Assembly: GCA_963995525.1 (NCBI GenBank)
Contig: OZ023214.1
Location: 50,348,578 to 50,412,577 of the forward strand
Reading direction: 5' to 3'
Origin: Escarpia spicata
Taxonomy: Eukaryota; Annelida; Polychaeta; Sabellida; Siboglinidae
DNA length: 64,000 bases
This document shows, in pieces, positions 19,180 through 30,226 of this stretch. Both the position numbers and the translations under genes were made by a program. The number at the start of each line of letters is the position of its first letter. Within the stretch, counting starts at the first letter, position 1. Under the pieces are notes generated by a model. The model searched no databases. It saw only the letters and a list, made by a program, of their open reading frames with translations, and was not told where the DNA came from.

Positions 19180-20240
19180 ACAGCGTATTTTAACCTTTGT
19201 TAACACATGTTATGGACACCGAATATTAACCTTTGTTGCTACATGTTATGGACACCGTATAATAACCTTTGTTGCTACATGTTATGGACACCGTATATTA
19301 ACCTTTGTTGCTACATGTTATGGACACCGTATATTAACCTTTGTTGCTACATGTTGTGAACTCCACATTTTAACCTTTGTTGCTACATGTTATGAACTCC
19401 ACATATTAACCTTTGTTGCTACATGCTATGGACACCATATATTAACATTTGTTGCTACATGTTGTGAACTCCACATTGTAACCTTTGTTGCTACATGTTA
19501 TGGACACCGTATAATAACCTTTGTTGCTACATGCTATGGACACCGTATATTAACCTTTGTTGCTACATGTTATGGACACCGTATGTTAACCTTTGTTGCT
19601 ACATGTTATGGACTCCGTATTTTAACCTTTGTTGCTACATGTTATGGACACCGTATATTAACCTTTGTTGCTACATGTGGTGAACTCCACATTTTAACCT
19701 TTGTTGCTACATGTTATGGATACCGTATATTAACCTTTGTTGCTACATGTTATGGACACCGTATAATAACCTTTGTTGCTACATGTTATGGACACCGTAT
19801 ATTAACCTTTGTTGCTACATGTTATGGACACCGTATATTAACCTTTGTTGCTACATGTTGTGAACTCCACATTTTAACCTTTGTTGCTACATGCTATGGA
19901 CACCGTATATTAACCTTTGTTGCTACATGTTATGGACACCGTATAATAACCTTTGTTGCTATATGCTATGGACACCGTATATTAACCTTTGTTGCTACAT
20001 GTTATGGACTCCGTATTTTAACCTTTGTTGCTACATGCTATGGACACCGTATATTAACCTTTGTTGCTACATGTTATGAACTCCGTATTTTAACCTTTGT
20101 TGCTACATGTTATGGACACCGTATTTTAACCTCTGTTTCTACATGTTATGGACACCGTATTTTAACCTTTGTTGCTACGAGTTATGGACACCGTATTTTA
20201 ACCTTTGTTGCTACATGTTATGGACACCGTATCTTAACTT
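19180..20240. repeat. 36-bp minisatellite, copy A (about 29 units)
   Basis: Unit TGTTATGGACACCGTATATT followed by AACCTTTGTTGCTACA (36 bp), with unit types marked by gtgaactccaca, ggactccgta and ctatggacac. As 36 is divisible by three, long open frames cross it (a 12-residue repeat read LTFVATCYGHRI). These are by-products, with no start context or similarity. Confidence 0.95.
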
Positions 20241-20584
20241 GCTGCGGGCAGCCGACCATGTATTTCGTCGAACCATATCTGTCATAGACGATTATACTAT
20301 TAAATTATTGGTTTTATTTTAATGTTATCAAAGTTAGGCCTATCATATATATTACTTGTATGTTGCGCGCGCATGTGGGTGTAGGTATTATATAGCTTTA
20401 ACTTAGATTTGTTTAGTTCAGTTTTGTTTAACGAAGTTTCAACAACTCTTTAGACATTCTAGTCAGACACCAACATTGTGGTCATCGGTAGCTTTCCGCC
20501 GGGGGGTGATCAGAGTGTATCCGTGTGGCCCTTTCGTTGGCCGACGAGCTGTTAGCAACAAGATGTCGATGCATATTATAGACA

Positions 20585-21315
20585 GCGTATTTTAACCTTT
20601 GTTAACACATGTTATGGACACCGAATATTAACCTTTGTTGCTACATGTTATGGACACCGTATAATAACCTTTGTTGCTACATGTTATGGACACCGTATAT
20701 TAACCTTTGTTGCTACATGTTATGGACACCGTATATTAACCTTTGTTGCTACATGTTGTGAACTCCACATTTTAACCTTTGTTGCTACATGTTATGAACT
20801 CCACATATTAACCTTTGTTGCTACATGCTATGGACACCGTATATTAACATTTGTTGCTACATGTTGTGAACTCCACATTGTAACCTTTGTTGCTACATGT
20901 TATGGACACCGTATAATAACCTTTGTTGCTACATGCTATGGACACCGTATATTAACCTTTGTTGCTACATGTTATGGACACCGTATGTTAACCTTTGTTG
21001 CTACATGTTATGGACTCCGTATTTTAACCTTTGTTGCTACATGTTATGGACACCGTATATTAACCTTTGTTGCTACATGTGGTGAACTCCACATTTTAAC
21101 CTTTGTTGCTACATGTTATGGATACCGTATATTAACCTTTGTTGCTACATGTTATGGACACCGTATTTTAACCTTTGTTGCTACATGTTATGGACACCGT
21201 ATTTTAACCTCTGTTTCTACATGTTATGGACACCGTATTTTAACCTTTGTTGCTACAAGTTATGGACACCGTATTTTAACCTTTGTTGCTACATGTTATG
21301 GACACCGTATCTTAA
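20585..21315. repeat. 36-bp minisatellite, copy B (about 20 units)
   Basis: Same unit and same order of unit variants as copy A at both ends. It lacks nine consecutive units after the variant reading ATGGATACCGTATATT (near 21120). Confidence 0.95.
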
Positions 21316-21814
21316 CTTGCTGCGGGCAGCCGACCATGTATTTCGTCGAACCATATCTGTCATAGACGATTATACTATTAAATTATTGGTTTTATTTTAA
21401 TGTTATCAAAGTTAGGCCTATCATATATATTACTTGTATGTTGCGCGCGCATGTGGGTGTAGGTATTATATAGCTTTAACTTAGATTTGTTTAGTTCAGT
21501 TTTGTTTAACGAAGTTTCAACAACTCTTTAGACATTCTATTCGGCGACGCCAAAAAATATATAATAATATTCTCAGTCTGGCAACTGCCAAGAGTAGGCA
21601 TTGGTGACGCCAGGCTTTCTATCACAATGACACGGGCAACACGACAGTGACGCGTGTCACTAAGCGGGAGAACATGATAACGGGACAGCTAATCAGCTAG
21701 GTGCGAGGCCTCTGGGACCGTGTGGAAGGACGCAGACATACGTACAGACACGACGGGTCAATATGAAAAAGACTTATCAACAAACATTTTGTAGGCATAT
21801 GTTTAAAAAGTAGC

Positions 21815-21875
21815 CAAAAAGTAAAGGTAAGTTCTTATATAGCGCGAACACTATTCGTACACAGATATCCACCAA
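21815..21875 (-). mobile_element. SINE family 1 fragment, internally deleted
   Basis: On the minus strand GGTGGATATCTGTGTACGAA joins directly to CGCTATATAAGAACTTACCT, so the middle of the SINE is missing. Confidence 0.6.
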
Positions 21876-21919
21876 TTATATATCCAAGTATTCATTCATA
21901 CAGCTAGTTTCATCATTCA

Positions 21920-22790
21920 AATGATCTCCAACGGAACCTTTGTACCGAAGACCAGCGATGGTCAGCGAAGCAGACAAAGACGACTAAAGAATGGTGTTCC
22001 ACAAGGTTCTGTCCTAACACCATTTCTCTTCAATATCTACATTTACGATCTGCCCGAAACAACCTTGAAATGGTACGGATATGCGGACGGTCCCATGTTC
22101 AGACTGGTCTCACACGAGACATGATCATCTTCTCCACCTACCTGAAACATTGGCGACTGCGAAATGGGCGTGTTTGTGAACAATACACGTCTCGTCTGTC
22201 AAGCAGCCCATACATATCTGGGCATCAAACAATACAGACCACTGACTTACTGGTAATATCTGGAAAACTTAAGCGCAAAAGTGGCATCAAGTGGAGCGCT
22301 GATACGCCGACCTGTTGGTACCACTTGGGTAGTGTACGCGCCAGCGGAATACTGTGAACCAGTGTGGTGCAGAAGTGCACACACACATACACAGTACACA
22401 GTGATTACACACACACAAAACTGGACGTCAGCATCAACAATTCTCTACGAGTCGTCACTGGATGTTTAAGAAGTTACGACACCCTTTCAACAGAATGAAC
22501 TCATGAAATGTCTGGGCCCGAGTGAAACTACAGCACACTGGATATCAACCAAATGGAGAGGGGACTGGCCGTCCAAACCAACCTCCCTACACATGTTCAT
22601 TCCAGAACCACCTGTGCACTGTGCTGGTTCCGACCTCCAGCGAAAGGCCTGGACGAAGCTGAACCGCCTGCGAACGGGAGTTGGACGTTTCAACGCTAAT
22701 ATGTACAGTTGGGGACTCTGCTCTGGGGATTCTATGAAAGTGCTACCTGTGAATTCGGTGCGGCCTAACAAACAGCAGACCACATTAGAT
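21920..22790 (+). pseudogene. Decayed LINE reverse transcriptase, same family as 4690-6030
   Basis: Shows KTSDGQRSRQRRLKNGVPQG with SVLTPFLFNIYIYDLPE, YADG (catalytic YADD altered to YADG), STYLKHWRLRNG, then frame changes to YLGIK-type text and AEYCEPVWCRSAHT. The C-terminal tail is ETTAHWISTKWRGDW, FIPEPPVHCAGSDL, KAWTKLNRLRTGVGRFNANM. Several frame shifts and the lost catalytic aspartate make it inactive. Confidence 0.8.
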
Positions 22791-24090
22791 TGTACATACT
22801 ACATAGGCGGCCATTATAACATTTCCTTCATTTCCTACAATCTTCACGAAAATGTCACAGCATATTTAACCTCCATTGACGCAAGTGCTGTGGAAAATTC
22901 GTGAAGTTCTCAACCTCTTTTTCAGAAAAATCCACCCAAACATGATACCCCCAATTTCGTCCCAAACTGGTGACCGATTTTGAAATATTGGTGCGTTCCG
23001 CAAAATAGCCACTGTGCGAATACGCGAGCGACTAGCGTGTATTTACTGCTACTTCGCGCGAGATCTAATGCAGTAGTACATTCAGTATTCACGGGACCAA
23101 CATGTTCCGTGTCAGTGCTAAAAAAAATTCACACTTCACACCACAACGGTATTTTCAAGGGCATTCTTTCCGAGGGTAATGGCGGACGAATCCTTATGGC
23201 AAGTTATGCAATTTACGTTTAAAAATGAACAGTGTTGTGCTTAATTCCAGAGACTATTTCTGGTTGTACAGTTGTACAAATGTGATCTCCAAACCACCAA
23301 CCCAACAACAGACTGCTGTAGGACTTTAGGTTCATAATATGTGTTGTTTTCAACTTACTAGATGCTCTATGCCAGTTGTGAAATATGGTTGGTATGAACA
23401 ATATTTTTTAAAACACAGAACTTAATTTTTTCTTTATGAAGGTATGCCGAAGGGTAAATTAATGGCATGAAATAATGGAAATATAAGTGTATGTATATAA
23501 TATATAAGACCACGGCACCGTGCTGCATGTGTATTTTTTTGCTGGCAACAACGCAGGACGAGTGATGATTGGCTTAATGTCTCCTATTGCGTGATGCTAA
23601 TTACCCCCCTTTGTCTTTGGTGCTCTTCTGGCACAAGGAACCAATCACTGCGCGGTAATGGCGCTCGGTGGTAGATTTCAACGAGCTCTTCCATGGTCAC
23701 TTCGTTTTGTGAAAGCAGACAGAGTGGTCACATCAACAATTCTGGCCCTCCCATCCCGCCCATTTTTTTTATAGCATTAGGGACACAACATGTACATCGT
23801 TGGTGGAAGAGGGGTTGATAGCAGATCTCAACGCTTTCCCCATTTTCTTAGTGCATGTGGACAATGTGTCACGGGGTTTTGATGCCGAGACAGCTCGCTT
23901 CTCTTACACCGGTGATTTTAGTAAGTTGGGCGTAATGGCCCCACTTATAGGTTTAAGCTAAATCTTGATATAGTGTAACTCTTCAGCAGGTAGTTGGGAT
24001 TATAGTTAGTGTGAATGAATGGTGTGCTTGGTTAGTACGGTACAGTGCATAAGGTCTACTGTGATCACAGTAGTAATGCTGTTGTTATAT

Positions 24091-24250
24091 ATGACAGAGC
24101 CCACATTTCGGCTTATACAACATTAGCAGTATTGTTTTATATATATATATAAAACAATACTGCTAATGTTGTATAAGCCGAAATATATATATATATATAT
24201 ATAAAACAATACTGCTAATGTTGTATAAGCCGAAATGTGGGCTCTGTCAT
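24091..24250. repeat. AT-core palindrome with a doubled arm
   Basis: The left arm ATGACAGAGCCCACATTTCG plus GCTTATACAACATTAGCAGT (24091-24144) is followed by an (AT)n core, an inverse copy lacking the outer 15 bases (about 24145-24183), a second (AT)n tract and a complete inverse copy ending GGGCTCTGTCAT at 24250. Confidence 0.93.
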
Positions 24251-25299
24251 CCAGAGGTACAGGAGACTAGTATGGGCTCAGTCACAGGCCTGGCCTTGGG
24301 ATGTAGAGCCCACATTTCTCTCTTTTTAACTTCATCTCTTTAACAAACGTCATTCATTTGGCCTTATTTCATCATTATTCATGACTTGTGTTGGTGCTTG
24401 CATAAATATATATGTTACATTTATATGAATAGGGGCATTCATTTTATTATACATTGGTACACAAAAACCAGTATTAAGATCAAATGAATGCTTGTTGCAC
24501 TCATCTAGCAGTTAGAAGCAATGCTCCAGTAATAGATGCATGGATTAAAATGAAGTGCTCTCTGAGCAATCCAATATGTCACTGTACACTGTTCACAAGA
24601 TGTCCACCTAAGTCTGCACTGGCTAAATAATGTAAAGGTCAGTGTCAGAAAAACGTAAATTGTAGACATATTCTATTAAAATACGCTACTCCTTCCTATT
24701 CATAATTATGCATTATGGCCAAAGTCCAAAAAGGGTACAATTGGTAAAATTGTGTCTTTTGTCTCTCACACTGTGAATTATAATGTCAGCCTTACGAAAC
24801 TTCCACCATAGATTGATCTCTGTAATAATACCATTACCAGTCTATCAGACATAATAGCAATAAAACCCTTGTATATATCCGTTTGTATGGGGTACCATTG
24901 ATGAGGGTACATATTAAGCCGACTCACGGTTATAGGAAGATATCCACAATGCTATGCACGTACGCAAATGTGTCACCAATAAGCAGATGTTGGATTTTTT
25001 TAAAAACATCATCTAACCATATAAGATATGCAGAGATTAATCACCCTAGGTTACCTGCACAGAAGGAAATCAGCCACAGCTTCAAGCACAACTATGTGGT
25101 GATAACAGAATACCCTTACTCTGGGGGTGACCTGCACTTTCTTTATGTAACATTGATCCACTTTGAGCCGCACGGAGTATGTAACTACAGGCACTGTGGT
25201 AGTTGTACAAGGGGCACTTTACTGTTTATGCTACATCAAACTGCAAATAGGACGGAGACGTACTAAACCTGTATATCGTTTGGTAATGGCATTTTGGTA

Positions 25300-25500
25300 A
25301 ATCCCACCATTAACAGACATACTGTGTACATATAAATCATATCACTGGTAATGGCGTAAACAATAACAAATGATACCACTAGTAATCATTTGTGTGTACA
25401 CACATACAACTACCTAGTAATGGTGTACACAAATCATATCACTGGTAAACGATAATGGTGAGTCACTGTCACATTACATCACTGCCTGGTAATTGTTAAA
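25300..25500. repeat. Degenerate repeats around CATATCACTGGTAATGG
   Basis: ATCATATCACTGGTAATGG-like and GTGTACACAAATCAT-like pieces recur four or five times with poor spacing. No coding character seen. Confidence 0.5.
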
Positions 25501-25759
25501 CATACATTGTTATATAATTGGCGAATGTTTATGAATGACCAGATTACAACATCTGTAATGACAAATGTACACAAATCCAAACAATGGTACACTTGCCAAT
25601 GTCCTATTTGTCATTACCAGTGAAACAAGACGCGTGCACTAGACACATTAGGTTATGGCAGATGGTACCATTTATAATGGCAAATGGTGCTCGAACCACA
25701 CACAATCAAAACATGAACACACAAATATATATATATACACCAAAACAATTACAATCTGA

Positions 25760-25973
25760 TCACTTTGTCTTAGGGGCATTGAGGAAGCCAATACGGCGCA
25801 GATACCGCACGATCAGAGGGGCTGATGCCAACGTGATTCCCATGCGGACAGGAACAAACATTTTATGAAACGCGTAGGCAATGACGAACGTGCTTGCTCC
25901 TGCCACTACTTTTGTGTTGAAGTCCGCTGGCAGCAAGTTTAACTTGGTGATCAATGATACCAGGTCGACACCA
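25760..25973 (-). CDS. FAM210B: FAM210B exon 2
   Basis: Acceptor ttttgcag|TGGTGTC; 214 nt to the stop at 25760. Encodes GVDLVSLITKLNLLPADFNT, the conserved STFV-AYA-HK-F-PVR block and the terminal RYLRRIGFLNAPKTK. Confidence 0.92.
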
Positions 25974-28171
25974 CTGCAAAACAAACACAAACATCTTAGT
26001 CATGTACATACATTGAATAGTGTATACACTGGTCCTATAGGTTCCGACCATATGAATTTGTCAAAGTAAGTGTATTACTGACATAATGGGTTTGTTTACA
26101 CATGGAATAGAGCTTGTCTGGAAATTGGAATGCAAGTTTAATTACCTCAATCAAACATTATATGGGGTAATGCCACCTCAGCAAATACAGTATCATAAGG
26201 TCTTTTAATAAGTTTTATTACATGTACATACCAGTGTGTAGTTTTATTACATGTACATACCAGTGTGTAGCTGCAACTGACACCACAACAATTACATCAA
26301 AGTTGTAAAATGAAATAGACCATGCACATATCTTCAATGCTCCAAACTTCCAAAGTCAACAAGCAGGAGCGCAGACAATCAAAGTGTAAATGTGTGTAAA
26401 CACCACCACATAGTGACTGACTGGAGGACAAAGTGCAGCTATCTCGGTTGGCCTTGTATTGTTAATTGGTGTTTGTTTATATTATGAACTCTGGGTCAGA
26501 GAAGAAAAGATACCCAGGTCATTTCGGGGTTGTTGACTTGATGTACAACCCAACAAATTTGGAAGTCCACAACTTAGATACAACATAAAAGATCAACAAC
26601 TGTTGATTGTAATAATGCTCACCATTCATGGATTCACTGTCTTAACACAGATAATAACTGTTGGCAAATATACTAATAATGTGTTGAAGACTTGTAGTCA
26701 AAAGGCTACTTGCTGATCAAAATTACACAAAAATACAGCTTCAAACATTGTACATTAACAGTAACACAGACATGCCACTATCTTTAGAAGCAATTTTGTC
26801 CAGAATGTGTTGAAAGTTACAAATTACACATTTATGCAATTTTTTATAAATGTAAATACCATCTCTGAAGAATTACATAAAACCAATTAAAATTTACATA
26901 GATTGATAGAATGTAACTGTCAAAATTGGAAACAAGTTTTGAAAAAGGGGCCCTTTCACTATCATTCTGATTAGCTCATAAGCCTGATTTTGCTCTATAT
27001 GAATCAATTTACTGCGTAAACAGTGACACTTGTTAGAGTGCCACAAAAACCGTGTCCTCTGTGATACACTTTTTGCATTATGAAAAAGCTCTAAATTTAA
27101 CAACAGATTCTGTTCTGCTATAAGGAACATGTTCACTTACCTACTAACAAGCGTGTAACAGATGCCCAGTGATATGAGTGATATACAGACATGGAAGATG
27201 ACAACCACTGTTCCATATTCCTTCACCATTTGTTTAAATCGCTGCATCTGACTGAGTTCGGTTGCGCCTTCATGAGCACCTTCGTGTGTTGAACTCATGG
27301 AATCATCAGCCGCCTTCGACACAGTCGCATCATAGTAGTGCACCACGTCCTGTAGTAATTTCTCGCGGTCTTCCAACAAGTCTGTGATTGACTTTTTCCC
27401 GGTATGCAGTTTTTCGAGTTGCCCTTCGCAGTCCGTGAACCGATAATGTTTACACAAGTCAAGGTATTGCTTCAAACTCTGACAATCTAGATCCTGAATG
27501 CCTTCAGGACACGGTCTGTTAATGACAGGTTGCATATCTACACCCCCAAACCCCTCCTGGACACCTTGAGCAGTAAAGGGGCAAAATATGGTCTCAGTAG
27601 GTGGTAAATGAAGACCATACTGCTTGTATGTGTTAGCAATGTTTTCAATCAGTTTGTGTTGCTCAGCATACACTTGTGCCATTGATTTCTCACCAGCCGT
27701 CAGATGGTGGATTTGTTCCGAACATCCTGGCAGGCAAAACTCAATGCAGTTATTAAACCATTCTTTGAATGTCGCATATTCGTCCTCTTTCAGTGAGTTA
27801 GGGTATGGGATGTCACCCTGCCTCTGGGTTTTTGTCTTATGACTAAGTTGGGAATATCTTCCGACCAGCAGCTGCATACTGGGTGCCACCTTCCCAGGTA
27901 GGGCTACCCCGGGTGACGACATCTTTGTTACTGTGTGTGAGGCTATAACATTCTTTATTGTCGGTCTTGCAATACTGCCTACGTATCTGCGACAACTGTG
28001 GAAAGAATATCGCACACTTGTCTGACAGTTCATTGTAAACGAACGCGACGCAGTGCGGCGAAACCCTGCCGAATGTTTGCACTTGGGCCAAGCTCCGCCG
28101 ACCGCTGCCCTGCATGACGCGATCCTGCCTCCGCCAGATGTGCACGCCAGTCGGCTTATCAAACCAGACAT
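25760..28171 (-). CDS. FAM210B: FAM210B-like mitochondrial protein with a duplicated N-terminal module (2 exons, 414 aa)
   Basis: Exons 28171-27141 and 25973-25760 join in frame (1245 nt including stop). The start ATG at 28171 opens an Arg/Ser/Ala-rich, acid-poor leader (MSGLISRLACTSGGGRIASC) like a mitochondrial presequence. The C-terminal FAM210/DUF1279 domain is clear: FKQMVKEYGTVVVIFHVCIS, a membrane segment, SSGVDL across the splice, ASTFVIAYAFHKMFVPVRMG, PLIVRYLRRIGF. FAM210B is an inner-membrane protein linked to iron delivery for haem synthesis and to mitochondrial metabolism. Vertebrate FAM210B is about 190 aa; this protein has about 200 more residues before the domain. They contain two ungapped repeats, residues 134-186 and 232-284, each with C-x7-C-x9-G-[EK]-K-S. 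I do not recognise this module. Confidence 0.92.
26215..26275. repeat. Short direct duplication in the FAM210B intron
   Basis: AGTTTTATTACATGTACATA followed by CCAGTGTGT occurs twice back to back. Confidence 0.85.
27141..28171 (-). CDS. FAM210B: FAM210B exon 1
   Basis: 1031 nt from the ATG at 28171 to the donor AGTAG|gtaagt, leaving phase 2. Holds the presequence, the duplicated module and the first membrane segment (IFHVCISLISLGICYTLV). A non-ATG codon at 28201 extends the frame, but the ATG with the presequence is the sensible start. Confidence 0.9.
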
Positions 28172-28345
28172 TTTGATAATTTTACGGCAGGTATTACTCA
28201 ACTAACTTGGATGCGCAGCCGAGTGTCCGCTACTTATAAATGTGAAGCACCGTAGCGCAGATCTCCGTGTGAACAACTCATCAAAACAAACACACGCAAA
28301 GGACCAAACACATGCAAAGCGCTTCCGGAAGCGATCAACCGGCGA
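28172..28345 (-). promoter_or_regulatory. Likely FAM210B 5' UTR / promoter region
   Basis: Directly upstream of the start; CpG-containing (CGGAAGCGATCAACCGGCG near 28327, an ETS-like CGGAAG) in AT-rich surroundings, with TACTTATAAATG near 28232. Motif reading only. Confidence 0.35.
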
Positions 28346-28549
28346 TTGAAGTTCCCTCCACAACCACTAGGGGGGTCGAACCAGTATTTAGTTTCGCATT
28401 TTCAAGAAAATATATATATTAATTTTAGAATTTAAGCCTTAATTCCTTAAAATAATTGTATGTATATAGTTTGACTATCCTAACAAACAGTGCTCGTAAA
28501 CCTTTTTCGTTTTATTCGGATCAATACACAGTGGGATATGTATTTTAGC

Positions 28550-28615
28550 CTTTAGGTTAGCCTAGCCCTAAGCTAAGCCAGGCTAAGCCTTAGCCTAGGC
28601 TAAGGCTGGGCAAGA
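28550..28615. repeat. AGCCTAGG/CTAAGCC short inverted and direct repeats
   Basis: A run of TTAGCCTAGCCCTAAGCTAA, AGCCAGGCTAAGCC and TTAGCCTAGGCTAAGG. Several 8-12 bp palindromes overlap. The rest of 28350-29210 holds nothing I recognise. Confidence 0.6.
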
Positions 28616-29217
28616 ATGTTAGGAATATTACAACTACAAGTAGCATAATATCAACATATAATAATAAGTCATAAATAATAAAACGCCAAAATGTCACTGT
28701 GCAAGTTCTCAACTGTTCAAAGAAAACACCTAATTTGACTGATATTTAACTCTGAAGTTATTGTTCATTTATGTTGTCTGTACAGTCACTGTATGTCATC
28801 CACTCAACATGGTGACATGACGAGTTAACTGTACATACACCAGTAAGAAAATGAAAGTGCATGGCACGTGACAATAAGTGCTTCAGATAGGGCCTACATG
28901 TTATACCTGGCAGGTTTTTTCTTGAAATCCGGGAGATTTTCAGCAGCAGTTCAGCATGCTTCCCATGCCGTGCTGTGTTGGCACGCTGTTGCTGATCTTT
29001 ACATTGGAAGACGGGGGAGGATGGAGGAGAGGTGCTGTTGAAAATATTTCGCTGGTCGTGCCCCAGTTACTTCAACTTTTCAGTTTCTCTGCTGTCACGG
29101 CTCGACTCATGACACCAGAAGACAGGAGTGGAGGAGGTGCTGTTGGATATTTTCAGCGGAAATCCCAAAGATGTGCCTGTATTCCGAGACACACCCAACA
29201 TCTGAGAGACTTCTTCT

Positions 29218-29275
29218 TCTTATGTACAGCTCAGAACTCTGTAACAGCCACACGTATGTGGCTAGAGTATTGTCG
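29218..29275. repeat. Dispersed repeat with palindrome AGCCACACGTATGTGGCT (copy 1)
   Basis: CTTATGTACAGCTCAGAACT then CTGTA, two bases and the palindrome. A second copy is at 30810-30865. Confidence 0.8.
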
Positions 29276-29870
29276 AGCTTGCCTGGATTTTCTGGGAGAT
29301 TTGGCAGGTATAACATGTTAAAAACTTGAGTACCACATCCGGTACCTATATAAAGTACACTGACATGGCGGTGAAGTCTATATTTCAAACAATCATCAAC
29401 AATAACATATATACACAACTAACCATTATTCATAGTAAATTCTTTCCTTCCTTGAAAGAATTCCTATACATAAATTTTTTCTTAAAATTGTGTTTGCCTA
29501 GAAGGTATAAGTCAACTAGCTAAATCTTGTTTAACTAATTTGCACAATCCTTTCATAATATACAAGAGTTTCATAATACAGGCATATACAATAGACTGGT
29601 GCCTTGGCAAGCCTACATACCTGAAGATGGATCAACACATACGCATGCACACACTCATAATCACACCAAATAATTATTTAATTCCAAAGCTGAGTTGAAT
29701 GCATTTGAAACAATGAAAATGCCATCATACTCGTTACTTTTCTTTACACTATCTCGCACCCTGACTGATACAGCCGGTAGACTGCTGATTATGATATAAT
29801 GCACTTGCTACTACCATCTTAAGCTTCACAATTTGTTTGCTGTCTTCGTCAGCATCTGGACCTAACACTG

Positions 29871-30226
29871 TCACTTATCATGTTGGTCCTCAGAGTTTAG
29901 CTGGGAGGTTGGTGTCTCACTTTGCTTGACTGTGTCGGACTGGTTCGTGTCCACAGTGTCAGACAGGCCTGTGTCAACATTGTTGGAATGGTCCATGTCA
30001 TTAGTATCAGAATGGCCCGTGTCACCAGTGTCAGACTGGCCCATGTCAACTGTGTCGGAATGCCCAGTGTCAACTGTGTCGGAATGCCCAGTGTCAACTG
30101 TGTCTAAATGGCTCGTGTCAGCGGTGTCATATTGGCCCGTGTCATCAGTTGGTCCATCAGCATGCAGCTGTGTCATGTCATCCTGTCTATCTGTGGCTGA
30201 CCCAGCACTTGACATGTCATTCCCAC
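29871..30226 (-). CDS. DTNBP1: DTNBP1 exon 8 (repetitive acidic tail)
   Basis: Acceptor ctgttgcag|GTGGGA to the stop at 29871. After GGNDMSSAGSATDRQDDMTQ the tail has nine 8-residue units of the type DTGHSDTV (a 24-bp coding minisatellite at about 29930-30150) and ends SEDQHDK. A possible poly(A) signal ATTAAA lies near 29680. Confidence 0.85.

Larger units (their letters stand above)
19061..21539. repeat. Recent tandem duplication (copies 19061-20462 and 20463-21539)
   Basis: Both copies start TCAGACACCAACATTGTGGT and end ...CAACTCTTTAGACATTCTA. They are near identical, including the unique flanks of the internal minisatellite (GCGGGCAGCCGACCATGTAT, GTTGCGCGCGCATGTGGG). Copy one is about 325 bp longer, that is nine extra 36-bp units in one block; only a few single-base differences are seen elsewhere. 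It lies directly 3' of the cGAS-like gene. Confidence 0.93.

Noticed and set aside
19583..20287. 234-residue open frame of LTFVATCYGHRI repeats
   Set aside because: Produced by a 36-bp tandem repeat free of stops; not a gene.
24883..25266. 127-residue open frame
   Set aside because: No recognisable motif, biased composition or splice context; length is possible by chance in this window.
26935..26965. Another copy of the TTAA MITE end (AAAAAGGGGCCCTTTC)
   Set aside because: Only a short palindrome matches; no second arm or TTAA border.
28956..29321. 121-residue open frame beginning MLPMPCCVGTLLLIFTLEDG
   Set aside because: It overlaps a dispersed repeat and shows no similarity or coding bias.
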